A DNA stretch of 56,367 bases from Chryseobacterium formosum (GTDB lineage: Bacteria; Bacteroidota; Bacteroidia; Flavobacteriales; Weeksellaceae). Positions 1-7,854 of this stretch are shown here, piece after piece; positions within the stretch are counted from its first letter, which is position 1, and each line of letters begins with the position of its first letter. Below the pieces are notes generated by a model. The model did not search any database, was not told the origin of the DNA, and saw only the letters and a list, made by a program, of their open reading frames with translations. Both the position numbers and the translations under genes were made by a program. Location: NCBI RefSeq assembly GCF_026460885.1, contig NZ_JAOVZW010000009.1:1-56367 (forward strand), in the 5' to 3' direction.

Positions 1-133
1 CGGGATTAAGCTCCAAAAAAATACCCCAGAAATTTCTGAGGTAAATATGCATATAATATAGAGCAAACTTTTCCATCTAACCGTTTTTCAAGAAAATTCA
101 CACCAAATAAAAACACCAACATATAAAAACAAA

Positions 134-161
134 AAAACTCACAACTTCTGTTGTGAGTTTT
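134..161 (-). terminator. Rho-independent terminator after tRNA-Arg
   Basis: A perfect 11-bp stem (AAACTCACAAC with GTTGTGAGTTT) closes a 4-nt loop. On the minus strand it is followed by a run of seven T. It lies just downstream of tRNA-Arg in its direction of transcription. Confidence 0.8.
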
Positions 162-164
162 AAG

Positions 165-238
165 TGAGCGCGTCAGGATTCGAACCTGAGACCGTCTGCT
201 TAGAAGGCAGATGCTCTATCCAGCTGAGCTACGCACCC
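165..238 (-). tRNA. tRNA-Arg (anticodon TCT)
   Basis: Read on the minus strand this is a complete 74-nt cloverleaf. The 7-bp acceptor GGGTGCG pairs with CGCGCTC, the D-arm is AGCTCAGCTGGATAGAGC, the anticodon stem TCTGC/GCAGA encloses loop CTTCTAA (anticodon TCT, reading AGA), and the T-loop is GGTTCGAATCC. No CCA is encoded. It is the last member of a short tRNA unit with tRNA-Pro upstream and a terminator just after it. Confidence 0.95.
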
Positions 239-269
239 ATTTGTAATTTTGAGAAATTACTAACTTTTT

Positions 270-338
270 TGAGCGGAATTATTTCAACATTGACCGTTCC
301 AAGAATTGGAATACTCTATCCAGTTGACTTACGCATTC
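270..338 (-). pseudogene. Decayed tRNA copy (tRNA-Arg-like)
   Basis: On the minus strand this stretch aligns end to end with the adjacent tRNA-Arg. It keeps ATGCGTAAGTCAACTGGATA (against GTGCGTAGCTCAGCTGGATA), then AGAGTATTCC, a weak anticodon hairpin TTCC/GGAA, ACGGTC, and a closing TTCCGCTC. The T-loop has lost GTTCGAATC and the acceptor no longer pairs well. It reads as a tandem tRNA duplicate in decay. A functional tRNA is unlikely because D-, anticodon and T-arms are all damaged. Confidence 0.6.
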
Positions 339-365
339 ATTGATTTTAAAAAAATACTAAAAAAG

Positions 366-440
366 TCGGGGCGGCAGGATTCGAACCTGCGACCTCCTGG
401 TCCCAAACCAGGCGCGATGACCGGACTACGCTACGCCCCG
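366..440 (-). tRNA. tRNA-Pro (anticodon TGG)
   Basis: On the minus strand a 75-nt cloverleaf runs from acceptor CGGGGCG to CGCCCCG plus discriminator A. The anticodon stem CCTGG/CCAGG encloses loop TTTGGGA, giving anticodon TGG, and the T-arm reads GCAGGTTCGAATCCTGC. The 3' CCA is not encoded. It is probably the first gene of a Pro - pseudo-tRNA - Arg transcript. Confidence 0.95.
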
Positions 441-485
441 ATTAGGCCATCTTAAAAAACAATACTACCTTGTTTTTTGTGGGTG

Positions 486-493
486 CAAAGATA
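486..493 (-). promoter_or_regulatory. Probable -7 box for the tRNA unit
   Basis: On the minus strand TATCTTTG fits the Bacteroidetes primary-sigma -7 consensus TAnnTTTG exactly. It sits 46 nt upstream of tRNA-Pro and points toward it. A -33 TTG-type box is not clear in the AT-rich upstream sequence. Confidence 0.55.
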
Positions 494-828
494 TACTATT
501 TTTTGATATTTAAAAATTAAAATTAAAATAATTTTCAGTTAAATTTTCAAATCAAAACAATTATAAATATAAATTTTTGAAAATCAAATAATTATAAGCT
601 ATGCTGAAATACTCGAAATTTTAAGATTTTTATGAGCTAGATTAAAAAAAGCATCTAACTAAAGGAAATATACGATTCCATATTGCAATAAAAAATTGTA
701 GAAAAAAGTAATCTAATTATTATAAAATCCATTAACTCTTCAAAAAAAATTACTATTTAAATATTTTCACAGAAATGAATTTCAAAATCTTTATGTTTTT
801 CCGTAAGTTAGCGCTATAAAACACCAAA
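494..828. other. AT-rich intergenic region, no gene seen
   Basis: About 335 bp separate the tRNA promoter from the first protein gene. It is very AT-rich with stops in all frames. I see no convincing hairpin, RNA gene or consensus -7 box for the downstream gene. Confidence 0.5.
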
Positions 829-1503
829 ATGTTTAAACAAATACTTTTTTTATCGCTAATTCTTATTTCAGGCTTTGTTTATTCTCAAACGAAGCAATAT
901 GAAGCTCCGGATTATAAAATTATTCGAAAAAATATTGAAAATAAAGATTCGGAATTTTATTATCCGAAACTAATGAATCAATTGAAAATAAGCGATACGC
1001 TCATTACGGATGACCAATATAAACATTTGTATTTTGGTTATACTTTTCAAAAAGAATATCATCCGTATCAAATCTCCGAAGAAGAGAAAAAATTAACTAA
1101 ATATTTTCAAAGTCAGGAATTAAAAAAGTCAGATTATACTGAAATTATTAAAATATCTAATGCGGCTTTAAAAGAATTCCCACTTAATCTACGTGTGATG
1201 AACTTTCTGGCTTATATTTATCATTTAGACAATAATGAAGCAATGTCAAAGAAGATTTCGCATAACTTTTACGGTTTATTTGGTGCAATTTTCAGATCTG
1301 GAGATGGAAAAGACTGTAGTTCTGGATTTCATGTAATTACAGTTAGTCATGAATATATAGTCATGAATGTTTTACAGTTGGAAACCGTGTCTCAAAGTTT
1401 AGATGGCAATTGTGATTATTTAAGTTTAGAAAAAAGAAAATATAAATTACCCGGAGTTTATTTCAATATCACAAAACTTAAAGAAAAAGGGTTTGGATTT
1501 TAA
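829..1503 (+). CDS. Secreted protein, DUF4919-like
   Basis: A 224-residue exported protein of unknown function. Residues 1-20 form a signal peptide (hydrophobic LFLSLILISGFVYSQ, likely cleavage after VYSQ). The middle contains YKHLYFGYTFQKEYHPY, a tetratricopeptide-like helical stretch around residues 110-140, and a C-terminal part with SGDGKDCSSGFHVITVSHEY. This pattern resembles the Bacteroidetes DUF4919 family, which has no assigned role; that match is from memory. It is followed 27 bp later by a TPR gene on the same strand, probably co-transcribed. The ATG is the only plausible start before the signal peptide. Confidence 0.7.
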   Translation: MFKQILFLSLILISGFVYSQTKQYEAPDYKIIRKNIENKDSEFYYPKLMNQLKISDTLITDDQYKHLYFGYTFQKEYHPYQISEEEKKLTKYFQSQELKKSDYTEIIKISNAALKEFPLNLRVMNFLAYIYHLDNNEAMSKKISHNFYGLFGAIFRSGDGKDCSSGFHVITVSHEYIVMNVLQLETVSQSLDGNCDYLSLEKRKYKLPGVYFNITKLKEKGFGF

Positions 1504-1530
1504 TTTTTAATTCAAAATAAATATACTTCA

Positions 1531-2340
1531 ATGAAAAAAACACTTCTTGGATTCATAATAATGCTTTCTACAATGGCATATTCACAGAATGAATTGGCAA
1601 CTTCTTATGCCGAAAAAGGCAGAACTCTTGCAATGGGTGAGAAATATCAAGAAGCTATAGAAAGTTTTGACAAAGCAATTGCTATTAATCCCAAAAGTGC
1701 ATTGGTTTTTTATCATCGAGGTATGGCAAAAGCAAATCTTAAGGATGAATCGGGAGCTATTTTAGATTATAATACGTCAATAAAGCTTGATGATACAAAT
1801 TTTGAAGTATTTTACAATAGAGGTGTTTCAAAATATTATTTAAAAGATATCGAAAGTGCAATAAGAGATTTTGATAAAAGTATTTCTCTAAAATCAGATT
1901 TTGCAGATTCTTATTTATATCGAGGGTATTCTTATGGTGAAATTCAAAAATATTCTGAAGCAATTAAAGATTTAGACAAAGGTCTTATGCTGAACCCCAA
2001 AAGTGGAAGCGGTTACATCAACAGAGCAATAGCCCATATTATGATTGGAAAAAATAAAGAAGCACTAGAAGATGCTGAAAAATCTATTTTATACAATCCT
2101 GATGATATTCGCGGCTATAATATAAGAGCACAGGCAAAAGGAATGCTTAAAGATTATAAAGGAGCAATTGAAGATTTTACAATAGTAATCAATAAAAACC
2201 CAGATAATGCACAAGCTTTTTTTAACAGAATGGCGGCTAGGCTAAATTTACAAGACAAACAAGGAGCTTGCTCTGATTATAAAATGTTGAAAAAATTGGG
2301 AGAAAAGCCGAATGTTGAAATGGAGGAATATTGTAAATAG
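1531..2340 (+). CDS. Exported tetratricopeptide-repeat protein
   Basis: A 269-residue protein with a signal peptide (MKKTLLGFIIMLSTMAYSQ) followed by about six tandem 34-residue TPR units. Repeated signatures include EAIESFDKAIAINPKSA, GAILDYNTSIKLDDTNF, SAIRDFDKSISLKSDFA, EAIKDLDKGLMLNPKSG and GAIEDFTIVINKNPDNA. TPR proteins of this kind act as periplasmic or surface scaffolds, and no enzymatic motif is present. It lies between the DUF4919-like gene and a broken gene on the same strand. The partner cannot be deduced from sequence alone. Confidence 0.85.
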   Translation: MKKTLLGFIIMLSTMAYSQNELATSYAEKGRTLAMGEKYQEAIESFDKAIAINPKSALVFYHRGMAKANLKDESGAILDYNTSIKLDDTNFEVFYNRGVSKYYLKDIESAIRDFDKSISLKSDFADSYLYRGYSYGEIQKYSEAIKDLDKGLMLNPKSGSGYINRAIAHIMIGKNKEALEDAEKSILYNPDDIRGYNIRAQAKGMLKDYKGAIEDFTIVINKNPDNAQAFFNRMAARLNLQDKQGACSDYKMLKKLGEKPNVEMEEYCK

Positions 2341-2352
2341 AAAATCACATTG

Positions 2353-2960
2353 ATGAAAGCCAAAAATTGTTTACATAATTTATTAATATTACTTTTCATC
2401 GTAACGAGTACTTGCTTTTCTGCTCAAAATTTACAAACAGAACTTTTTTTAAATGAAAATCAAATTGATAGTGATTTTAAATCAGATTCAAGGATAGAAA
2501 AGTTATTTATAAAGAATAATAAAGATTCAATTTTGATAATTGCCGAAATTAAAAATGACTCACTATTTTCTATATATGTGAAAAATAATAAACAATCAAA
2601 TATTCAAATCATCCCTCAAGATAATAAACTAAAACTTATTCAGGAAGCTTTAACTTCAGATAAAAATGGAAACCGATTGAGTTTTGGGTTAATTCTAATT
2701 GTGGAATGTCTTATCTCAGAGAAATCAATTTCAAATCTGGAGAAATCATCGGTTTAACTTCAAAAAAATATGAAGGTAATTTTAAAACTAAAACTAGGTT
2801 TAAAGTAGTGATTAATAAAAAGGTATATTATTCAAACTCTGTTTCAGCATCAATTAACACTTCAAAATTTGAAAAATCAGTTTGGTATAGTAAGTTTAAA
2901 GAAATCTACCATCATGATAAAAGTAAAAAAGAAGTTGAAAACATTCTATTTTTAAATTAA
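2353..2960 (+). pseudogene. Frameshifted secreted protein, unknown family
   Basis: Two overlapping reading frames look like halves of one gene of about 200 codons. The first (2353-2757) begins with a signal peptide (LLILLFIVTSTCFSAQ) and runs through DNKLKLIQEALTSDKNGN before drifting into low-quality sequence. The second frame opens at 2664 and continues with FWVNSNCGMSYLREINFK up to ILFLN at 2960. The switch lies near 2664-2690. The ATG at 2353 is preferred over the TTG just before it. It may be a true pseudogene or a one-base sequencing error. No family is recognised. Confidence 0.6.
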
Positions 2961-2980
2961 TTAAACATATTATAAATAAA

Positions 2981-3019
2981 AAACAGAACACTATACTTTG
3001 GAAAGACAGTGTCCTGTTT
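2981..3019 (-). terminator. Hairpin terminator after hcp copy 1
   Basis: AAACAGAACACT pairs with AGTGTCCTGTTT (one mismatch). On the minus strand the stem is followed by TTTTTTATTT. It can serve hcp copy 1 and, in the other direction, the frameshifted gene that converges on it. Confidence 0.65.
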
Positions 3020-3050
3020 CAATTTTATTTAAAAATTGTAATAGCCAAAA

Positions 3051-3455
3051 TTATACTCCCGGCCAAATACCTTCGTAAGCAGAGTTACCATAATTGATTT
3101 TTTCTGCACTGATGATAAAGCTTATAAGCATTGAATTTTCGTCAACTGCATCGAAGTCTACTTCATGCTGAATAACGTAACCGTTTTCCCAGTTTAAGGT
3201 AATCAAAGTACCTTCTTCGTGAGATTTGTTGAAAGTAACTTCACCCGAAGTTGGTTTGTATTTCCCATTAAGCAAACTTTCTAAAATTTCAGATTTCTCT
3301 GTTGCTTCAATAGTTAATTTGATGATTGCGTTGGAAGGGTCTGAAGCCACACGTCCTGAAACATCTGTAGATCTCGATACGCTGTAGTTAAGCTTTAGTA
3401 ATTTTTGACCTTCGCTTCCGTTGAATTTTAAGATTCCTCTTGAGTTTGCTGCCAT
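3051..3455 (-). CDS. tssD: T6SS tube protein Hcp/TssD, copy 1
   Basis: A 134-residue protein with no signal peptide, the usual size for the Bacteroidetes Hcp-like TssD that stacks into the inner tube of subtype-iii type VI secretion systems. It differs from copy 2 (7855-8259) at only about ten positions, mainly conservative changes plus the last residues (EGIWPGV here, EGLWPYS there). Conserved stretches include RGILKFNGSEGQ, VASDPSNA and GYVIQHEVDFDAVDEN. It is the last gene of the T6SS island on the minus strand. It has its own TATCTTTG promoter and shares an upstream double palindrome with copy 2. The family call is from remembered similarity, not a search. Confidence 0.82.
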   Translation of the reverse strand: MAANSRGILKFNGSEGQKLLKLNYSVSRSTDVSGRVASDPSNAIIKLTIEATEKSEILESLLNGKYKPTSGEVTFNKSHEEGTLITLNWENGYVIQHEVDFDAVDENSMLISFIISAEKINYGNSAYEGIWPGV

Positions 3456-3499
3456 AATGGTAAACTTTTTAAAATTAATATTTTGTGATTTGGTTGATT

Positions 3500-3507
3500 C
3501 AAAGATA
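3500..3507 (-). promoter_or_regulatory. -7 box of hcp copy 1
   Basis: TATCTTTG on the minus strand, 45 nt before the hcp start. The neighbouring leader words TTTTGTGATTT and TTCAAAGATA (plus strand) are shared with hcp copy 2, where the same box lies 45 nt from the start. Confidence 0.7.
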
Positions 3508-3556
3508 GAGCCATTAAACTCTTTAGATAGAATAAAAAAGATAAATCTCAGTTTTT

Positions 3557-3596
3557 GTAGTAATACTACGATTTGATGTAGTAATACTACGACTTT
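3557..3596. promoter_or_regulatory. Double palindrome upstream of hcp copy 1
   Basis: GTAGTAATACTAC, a near-perfect palindrome, occurs twice (3557-3569 and 3578-3590), 21 bp apart or two helical turns. The spacer is GATTTGAT and the flank is GACTTT. The element starts 102 bp upstream of the hcp start, about 50 bp beyond the -7 box. The same element at the same distance precedes hcp copy 2, which suggests a dimeric activator site rather than a terminator. Confidence 0.7.
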
Positions 3597-3611
3597 GGTA
3601 TTTTAAATAAC

Positions 3612-3636
3612 AAAACCCTTTATTTAAAAGGGTTTT
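3612..3636 (-). terminator. Terminator of the vgrG-effector-immunity transcript
   Basis: AAAACCCTTT pairs with AAAGGGTTTT around an AT-rich loop. It lies 110 bp downstream of the immunity-like lipoprotein on the minus strand and upstream of the hcp copy 1 element, so it probably insulates the two units. Confidence 0.65.
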
Positions 3637-3745
3637 TAAATATTATTTTAAAATATTTTCACTCCATTTGGATTAAATTTAAGAAATATTTAAAAACATT
3701 TAGAAAAATTAATAAGTGGAGATATGCACTAAAACGAAGTTTTGA

Positions 3746-4423
3746 TTATCTTTTCAATGGGTTAAGTTCATATTCTTTATCATATAATTTTTCGCCAGTT
3801 TTTCCGTCTAAAATAACCTTTCTGAAAATATATGTTTTACCATCAGCTTTGAGCTTTCCAGTGTTCCAGGTTAACTCCCAAACATATTTATTGTATTCTG
3901 AGGATAATTTTTTTGAAATTTCTCCTGTTTTATGAAAATCAATATTGTTTTTTTTACCAAATTTTAAAACCTCATCAAGACTAAAAGGATAATTTTCGTC
4001 TTTATTTTCTGTTTTAGTTAAAGTTCCATTTTTAAAATATTCCCACTTCCCTATCTCAAGATTATTTCCGAAATAAAACTTTTTAGATTCTAAATTTCCG
4101 TTTTTATCGAAGGTAAATTTAGTTTTATATCTGTCTTTGCCAACAAGTTCTTCAACGTAATTTTCAACAATATTTCGGGAATATCCATCTTCTACATATC
4201 CATCTTTAATAATATGATACTGCTTTACAAAAACATTTTCATCTTTTTGAAATCCTTCGTACAAAGGATTTTTTTTAAGGTTTGATTCATATTTTTCAAT
4301 ATCAAATTTTGTTGCCTGCATATTTTTATTGCTAATTGATGTACTTTGCTGAAACGGTTCTGACTTACTTTTTTCACAATTATTAAACAAAATTGTAAAA
4401 AACATTATTGAAATTATTTTCAT
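3746..4423 (-). CDS. Lipoprotein, candidate immunity protein to the T6SS metallopeptidase
   Basis: About 225 residues from the preferred start MKIISIMFFTILFNNC. A longer frame opens 36 nt earlier, but this ATG overlaps the effector stop (TGATG), a sign of translational coupling. Residues 1-16 look like a lipoprotein signal with a loose lipobox ending FNNC. The middle has MORN/YwqK-like strands (FTFDKNGNLESKKFYF, GKWEYFKNGTL). The C-terminus (YVWELTWNTGKLKADG ... VILDGKTGEKLYDKEY) resembles a PepSY fold, a family that includes metallopeptidase inhibitor propeptides. Position and export suit periplasmic protection against the upstream protease. The immunity role is inference. Confidence 0.6.
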   Translation of the reverse strand: MKIISIMFFTILFNNCEKSKSEPFQQSTSISNKNMQATKFDIEKYESNLKKNPLYEGFQKDENVFVKQYHIIKDGYVEDGYSRNIVENYVEELVGKDRYKTKFTFDKNGNLESKKFYFGNNLEIGKWEYFKNGTLTKTENKDENYPFSLDEVLKFGKKNNIDFHKTGEISKKLSSEYNKYVWELTWNTGKLKADGKTYIFRKVILDGKTGEKLYDKEYELNPLKR

Positions 4424-5733
4424 CAGTGAATCATTTTTTTTAATATATCCCATTGCCATTTATAGGTTTGTTTTGCAATAATATCGGTTGTTTGAGAATA
4501 ATAATCCATAATGTTATCTGTTTTAAACTCTTCAAAAGTTATCGGACTGCTGTTATCAAATGTATGAAATAAGCCAATTGCATGTAAAAGCTCGTGCGTT
4601 GCTGTAGTTTTTACATTTTCAAATCCTACTCCTGCAGCGGTTGCCGTATCTTTTAAATTTAAAACAAATACCGTTCTAGAAGGAATATTTTCCGCTTCCC
4701 CTAAAAGATAACTCCCGTCGCTTTGCTGGATAACTTCCGAGATAAAATAAACTTTATAAAAACTGTCATATCTATTTCCAACCACACTTCCATCGGGGAA
4801 TTTTGCCGATCGAAGTTTAGCATCCAAATATTGATGAATTCCTGTGCCGCTCCTTAATTTCGGAATAAAATTACGATCATTGGAGAGATTGATATTGATA
4901 CTTTTTACATCCACATTAATGTAGGCCTGCTTCATATATTTATTCAGTCTGGAAATTTCATCCGTAGTACTTCCTCTTCCTGTTTGTGAAATAACGGTAA
5001 TAAATAAAACTTTTCCTTGCTTTTGATGAGCCGCACTGTTTGCCATAATCTTCAATTTTCCGCAAACTATATCATCTGCTAAAACTTCAATTATTTGATC
5101 TGTTCTAAATTCTTTCAAACAAGTAATTTCAAGATAATTGTCTAAAGTATATTTACCTTTTTTGATGGTAATTTCACTCGTATTAAATTTAAAATAAGTG
5201 TTTTTATCGTTCGCTGATTTTTTGTGTTGGACAGTTAATTTCTTAGGAAGCTCCTCAATTTCAACTTTTAAAGATAGTTTATGAGATTTTCCTTGATAAA
5301 TCGTCATGTACGGAATGAGATACAAAAAAGGATTCCCATTAATTTTAGGCTTCCAGGGAATAGACATCGTATTGAATTTGTTTAAAAGCTTTTGATAAAC
5401 ACTGCTTTTTTTTACAAAATTATAATTGGCGTCATACTGTCCTGTAATATTTTTATACCAAGTATCAGCTTTTGTACCTGTATCTCCGAGTCTTAACCAA
5501 TCAAAACCAAATTCTCCGCTCCATTTTGCGTGAGGACGGAACTGTACCAAACATTTTGCCTGAATTTCTCCTGCAGGAGGTTGAGAAGCATTGCCATAAC
5601 TTACACCGTTGTCGTGACCTTTTTCAGATACCACTTCAGCAGCATTATCAATGATATTACTTTGAGAATATATATTGAAATCTTTTTCAATAACTTCTAT
5701 TATTTTACCTTTTACAATCCTTGTCCTACTCAT
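4423..5733 (-). CDS. Metzincin-type metallopeptidase, candidate T6SS effector
   Basis: A 436-residue protein with no signal peptide, 12 bp downstream of vgrG. Residues about 1-240 form an N-terminal module with FRPHAKWSGEFGFDWLRLGD at 65-84, similar to leader regions I recall on other Bacteroidetes T6SS cargo. The C-terminal half carries a zinc site HELLHAIGLFH at 380-390 (HExxHxxGxxH) and a Met-turn NIMDYYS at 407-413, the two hallmarks of metzincins. The preceding TTAT and AAGVGF context is also typical. Lack of a signal, the vgrG partner and a coupled lipoprotein fit a VgrG-delivered antibacterial protease. The peptidase call is strong; the effector role is inferred. Confidence 0.75.
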   Translation of the reverse strand: MSRTRIVKGKIIEVIEKDFNIYSQSNIIDNAAEVVSEKGHDNGVSYGNASQPPAGEIQAKCLVQFRPHAKWSGEFGFDWLRLGDTGTKADTWYKNITGQYDANYNFVKKSSVYQKLLNKFNTMSIPWKPKINGNPFLYLIPYMTIYQGKSHKLSLKVEIEELPKKLTVQHKKSANDKNTYFKFNTSEITIKKGKYTLDNYLEITCLKEFRTDQIIEVLADDIVCGKLKIMANSAAHQKQGKVLFITVISQTGRGSTTDEISRLNKYMKQAYINVDVKSININLSNDRNFIPKLRSGTGIHQYLDAKLRSAKFPDGSVVGNRYDSFYKVYFISEVIQQSDGSYLLGEAENIPSRTVFVLNLKDTATAAGVGFENVKTTATHELLHAIGLFHTFDNSSPITFEEFKTDNIMDYYSQTTDIIAKQTYKWQWDILKKMIH

Positions 5734-5745
5734 GTTTTAAAGGTA

Positions 5746-7680
5746 TTAATGGTTTTTGCTTCGTTCACCACTGTTGTTTTGAACTTCATTCTGTGCATGT
5801 TTACTGATAGATCCGTTTGAGCTTGTTTCAATTCCCTGATCAGAATTAATCATGGTTTTGCCTTGCTTTACTTCACTTGTTACGTCGCCTTCAATCATTT
5901 CTGTAAGCTTTCCGGTAATAAACATACTTGTATCTCCCATTACGGAAGTCATTTTCATTGCTCCAACACTCTGTGTATTGTTCATTCCGATAGTATCAGA
6001 TTTATTGACACCTACAGAAGTTGTCATATTTTCTGTTACATTGATATTCATATTTCTACAGTTCAGTGTCATCGTTTCCGGAGCTGTGATGGTAATATTA
6101 CTTCCTGTGGTATCTAAATGAATTTCATTTCCACTTTTATCCGTAATAATAATACTTTCATCTTCTGTAAAAACTACTCTGTGACCACTTCTTGTCTGAA
6201 TAGATTTCACACGGTTGTCCATTCCGCCACCCAAACCAATTCCTCCATGAAACATTCCTCCCATTACAAAAGGCCTATCCGGATGATTGTGTACGAAATT
6301 TACCATCACCTGATCTCCAACTTCAGGAATCGCAACATAACCTCTGTTCTGGGTAATCTGATCTGTTCCTCCTGCATCAGGACTCATCATTCTTATAAAA
6401 TGTGTTGTGTCATTCGTTTGCCAGTCAAACTTTACCTGAACCCTGCCCTGTCCTTCAGGATCTGCATTGGAGATCACCGTTGCAATTTGAGGTTCAGCTT
6501 TTGGCGTTGTGAATTCCGGTTTTGGTAAAAAGCCTGTATCGGAAGCTATTCCGTTAAAACTTCCGGTGTAATGACCGATTGTATCGATTTCATGCGTCGT
6601 TTCTGTCACCATGATTCTTGTGAAATACGAAGTTTCATTGGTGTCAACTTTTCGCATTTCAATGTCTACAGAACATCCCGGATGTAAAAACGGAACCGTT
6701 GTAGTTCCAGAAAGATTAAAAACATTAACCGCTTCACTTCCTGCGGTGCTTTTTTGAGAATATTCAACATCTAAATGAGTCGTCGCTTTAATCGGAGCAA
6801 CTCTTAATGAAGGTGTTTTATAAATTTTATCGTTGTGTTCGTAAGCAGTTTTTGCTAAATCTCCAACATGCTGAATCGGTGTATTTCCTGATTTTAAAAC
6901 TTCATTCTTACTGCTGTTATAACCGTAATATTGAGGTTTTGTATGAACTGCTTTTAATTCAACCTTAATATCATTGGCGCTGCTTCCATAAATCAGTTTG
7001 ATCGGAGTATTCTGTGGCGGAAGTTTTCCGAAATGCAGAACTTCACCATCGTAATAAAACTGTTCACCATAAGCTTCTGCCATTCGAGCCAGATAATTAT
7101 AATGCGTTTCATCATATTGGCTGCTATAAATGATTTGAGAATAATCATTTGTATCAATTCTGATATCGAATCGGCTTTTATCTAAACCTTGTTTAATAAC
7201 TTCTTCAGCAATAATTCCCATATTCACCGCCTGATTTCCGCCAAAACTTTGAATATGAGGAGCACCATCCAACAAAATGGTCGGACTGTACCCTGAAAGC
7301 ACGATATTTCCCAAACTCATTTTCTCCTGACTAAAACCAACTCCCGTAATTACACCTACAAATGTTCTTTCAGGGCTGCTTTCAATATCTTTATAAGAGA
7401 TAACTGCCGTTAATCTTTTGCCTAAAAATTTATTAGCTTCTTCTAAAGTATGGGTTTGGCGGTCGCCTAAAGTATCGTGAGCTAATGTGAGTGTAAATTC
7501 GTGGTGTTTTTGTGCACTTTGAGTCAGCTTAAAATGCTTGTAATACTTGATTACTTTACCTTCTATGACTAAAGATAATTTAACCAAACGGTTGATTCCC
7601 GTATGATGATTCTCTGAGATTCCTGCCGCATTTTGGGATGGACGGAAAACGGAACCTCCATTTTTAGTTGAGGTATTCAT
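5746..7680 (-). CDS. vgrG: T6SS spike protein VgrG (TssI)
   Basis: A 644-residue VgrG-like protein that should form the trimeric tip of the T6SS needle and carry cargo. The N-terminal two thirds match phage gp27-like domains (TFVGVITGVGFSQEK, EQFYYDGEVLHFGK). The gp5 OB-fold follows (ATVISNADPEGQGRVQVKFD, GYVAIPEVGDQVMVNF, HPDRPFVMGGMFHG), then a beta-helix-like repetitive C-terminus (ITITAPETMTLNCRNMNINV). No toxin domain is fused; the cargo is probably the protein encoded 12 bp downstream. It is 174 bp after hcp copy 2 on the same strand with no strong terminator between, so read-through is possible. Confidence 0.93.
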   Translation of the reverse strand: MNTSTKNGGSVFRPSQNAAGISENHHTGINRLVKLSLVIEGKVIKYYKHFKLTQSAQKHHEFTLTLAHDTLGDRQTHTLEEANKFLGKRLTAVISYKDIESSPERTFVGVITGVGFSQEKMSLGNIVLSGYSPTILLDGAPHIQSFGGNQAVNMGIIAEEVIKQGLDKSRFDIRIDTNDYSQIIYSSQYDETHYNYLARMAEAYGEQFYYDGEVLHFGKLPPQNTPIKLIYGSSANDIKVELKAVHTKPQYYGYNSSKNEVLKSGNTPIQHVGDLAKTAYEHNDKIYKTPSLRVAPIKATTHLDVEYSQKSTAGSEAVNVFNLSGTTTVPFLHPGCSVDIEMRKVDTNETSYFTRIMVTETTHEIDTIGHYTGSFNGIASDTGFLPKPEFTTPKAEPQIATVISNADPEGQGRVQVKFDWQTNDTTHFIRMMSPDAGGTDQITQNRGYVAIPEVGDQVMVNFVHNHPDRPFVMGGMFHGGIGLGGGMDNRVKSIQTRSGHRVVFTEDESIIITDKSGNEIHLDTTGSNITITAPETMTLNCRNMNINVTENMTTSVGVNKSDTIGMNNTQSVGAMKMTSVMGDTSMFITGKLTEMIEGDVTSEVKQGKTMINSDQGIETSSNGSISKHAQNEVQNNSGERSKNH

Positions 7681-7854
7681 AATTTTGTGATTGTGTGGTG
7701 GCTTAAAGTTATTAAATTTTATTCAGTTGAGAACTTTTTCTCTATAAAAATATAATATGCTTTAAATATTATTTTAATATACGTTCAAGGCAAAAAGACC
7801 GCCTTATAAAGACAGTCTCGTGAATCCTAATAAACCCTTCTGAACCGAAAGATC

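Noticed and set aside
2706..2960. Independent 84-codon gene
   Set aside because: No separate start context; the frame opens upstream and completes the preceding secreted protein, so it is a frameshift half.
5472..6528. Several plus-strand open frames opposite the effector and vgrG
   Set aside because: They are antisense shadows of well-supported genes, Cys/His/Ile-rich with no start signals or domains.
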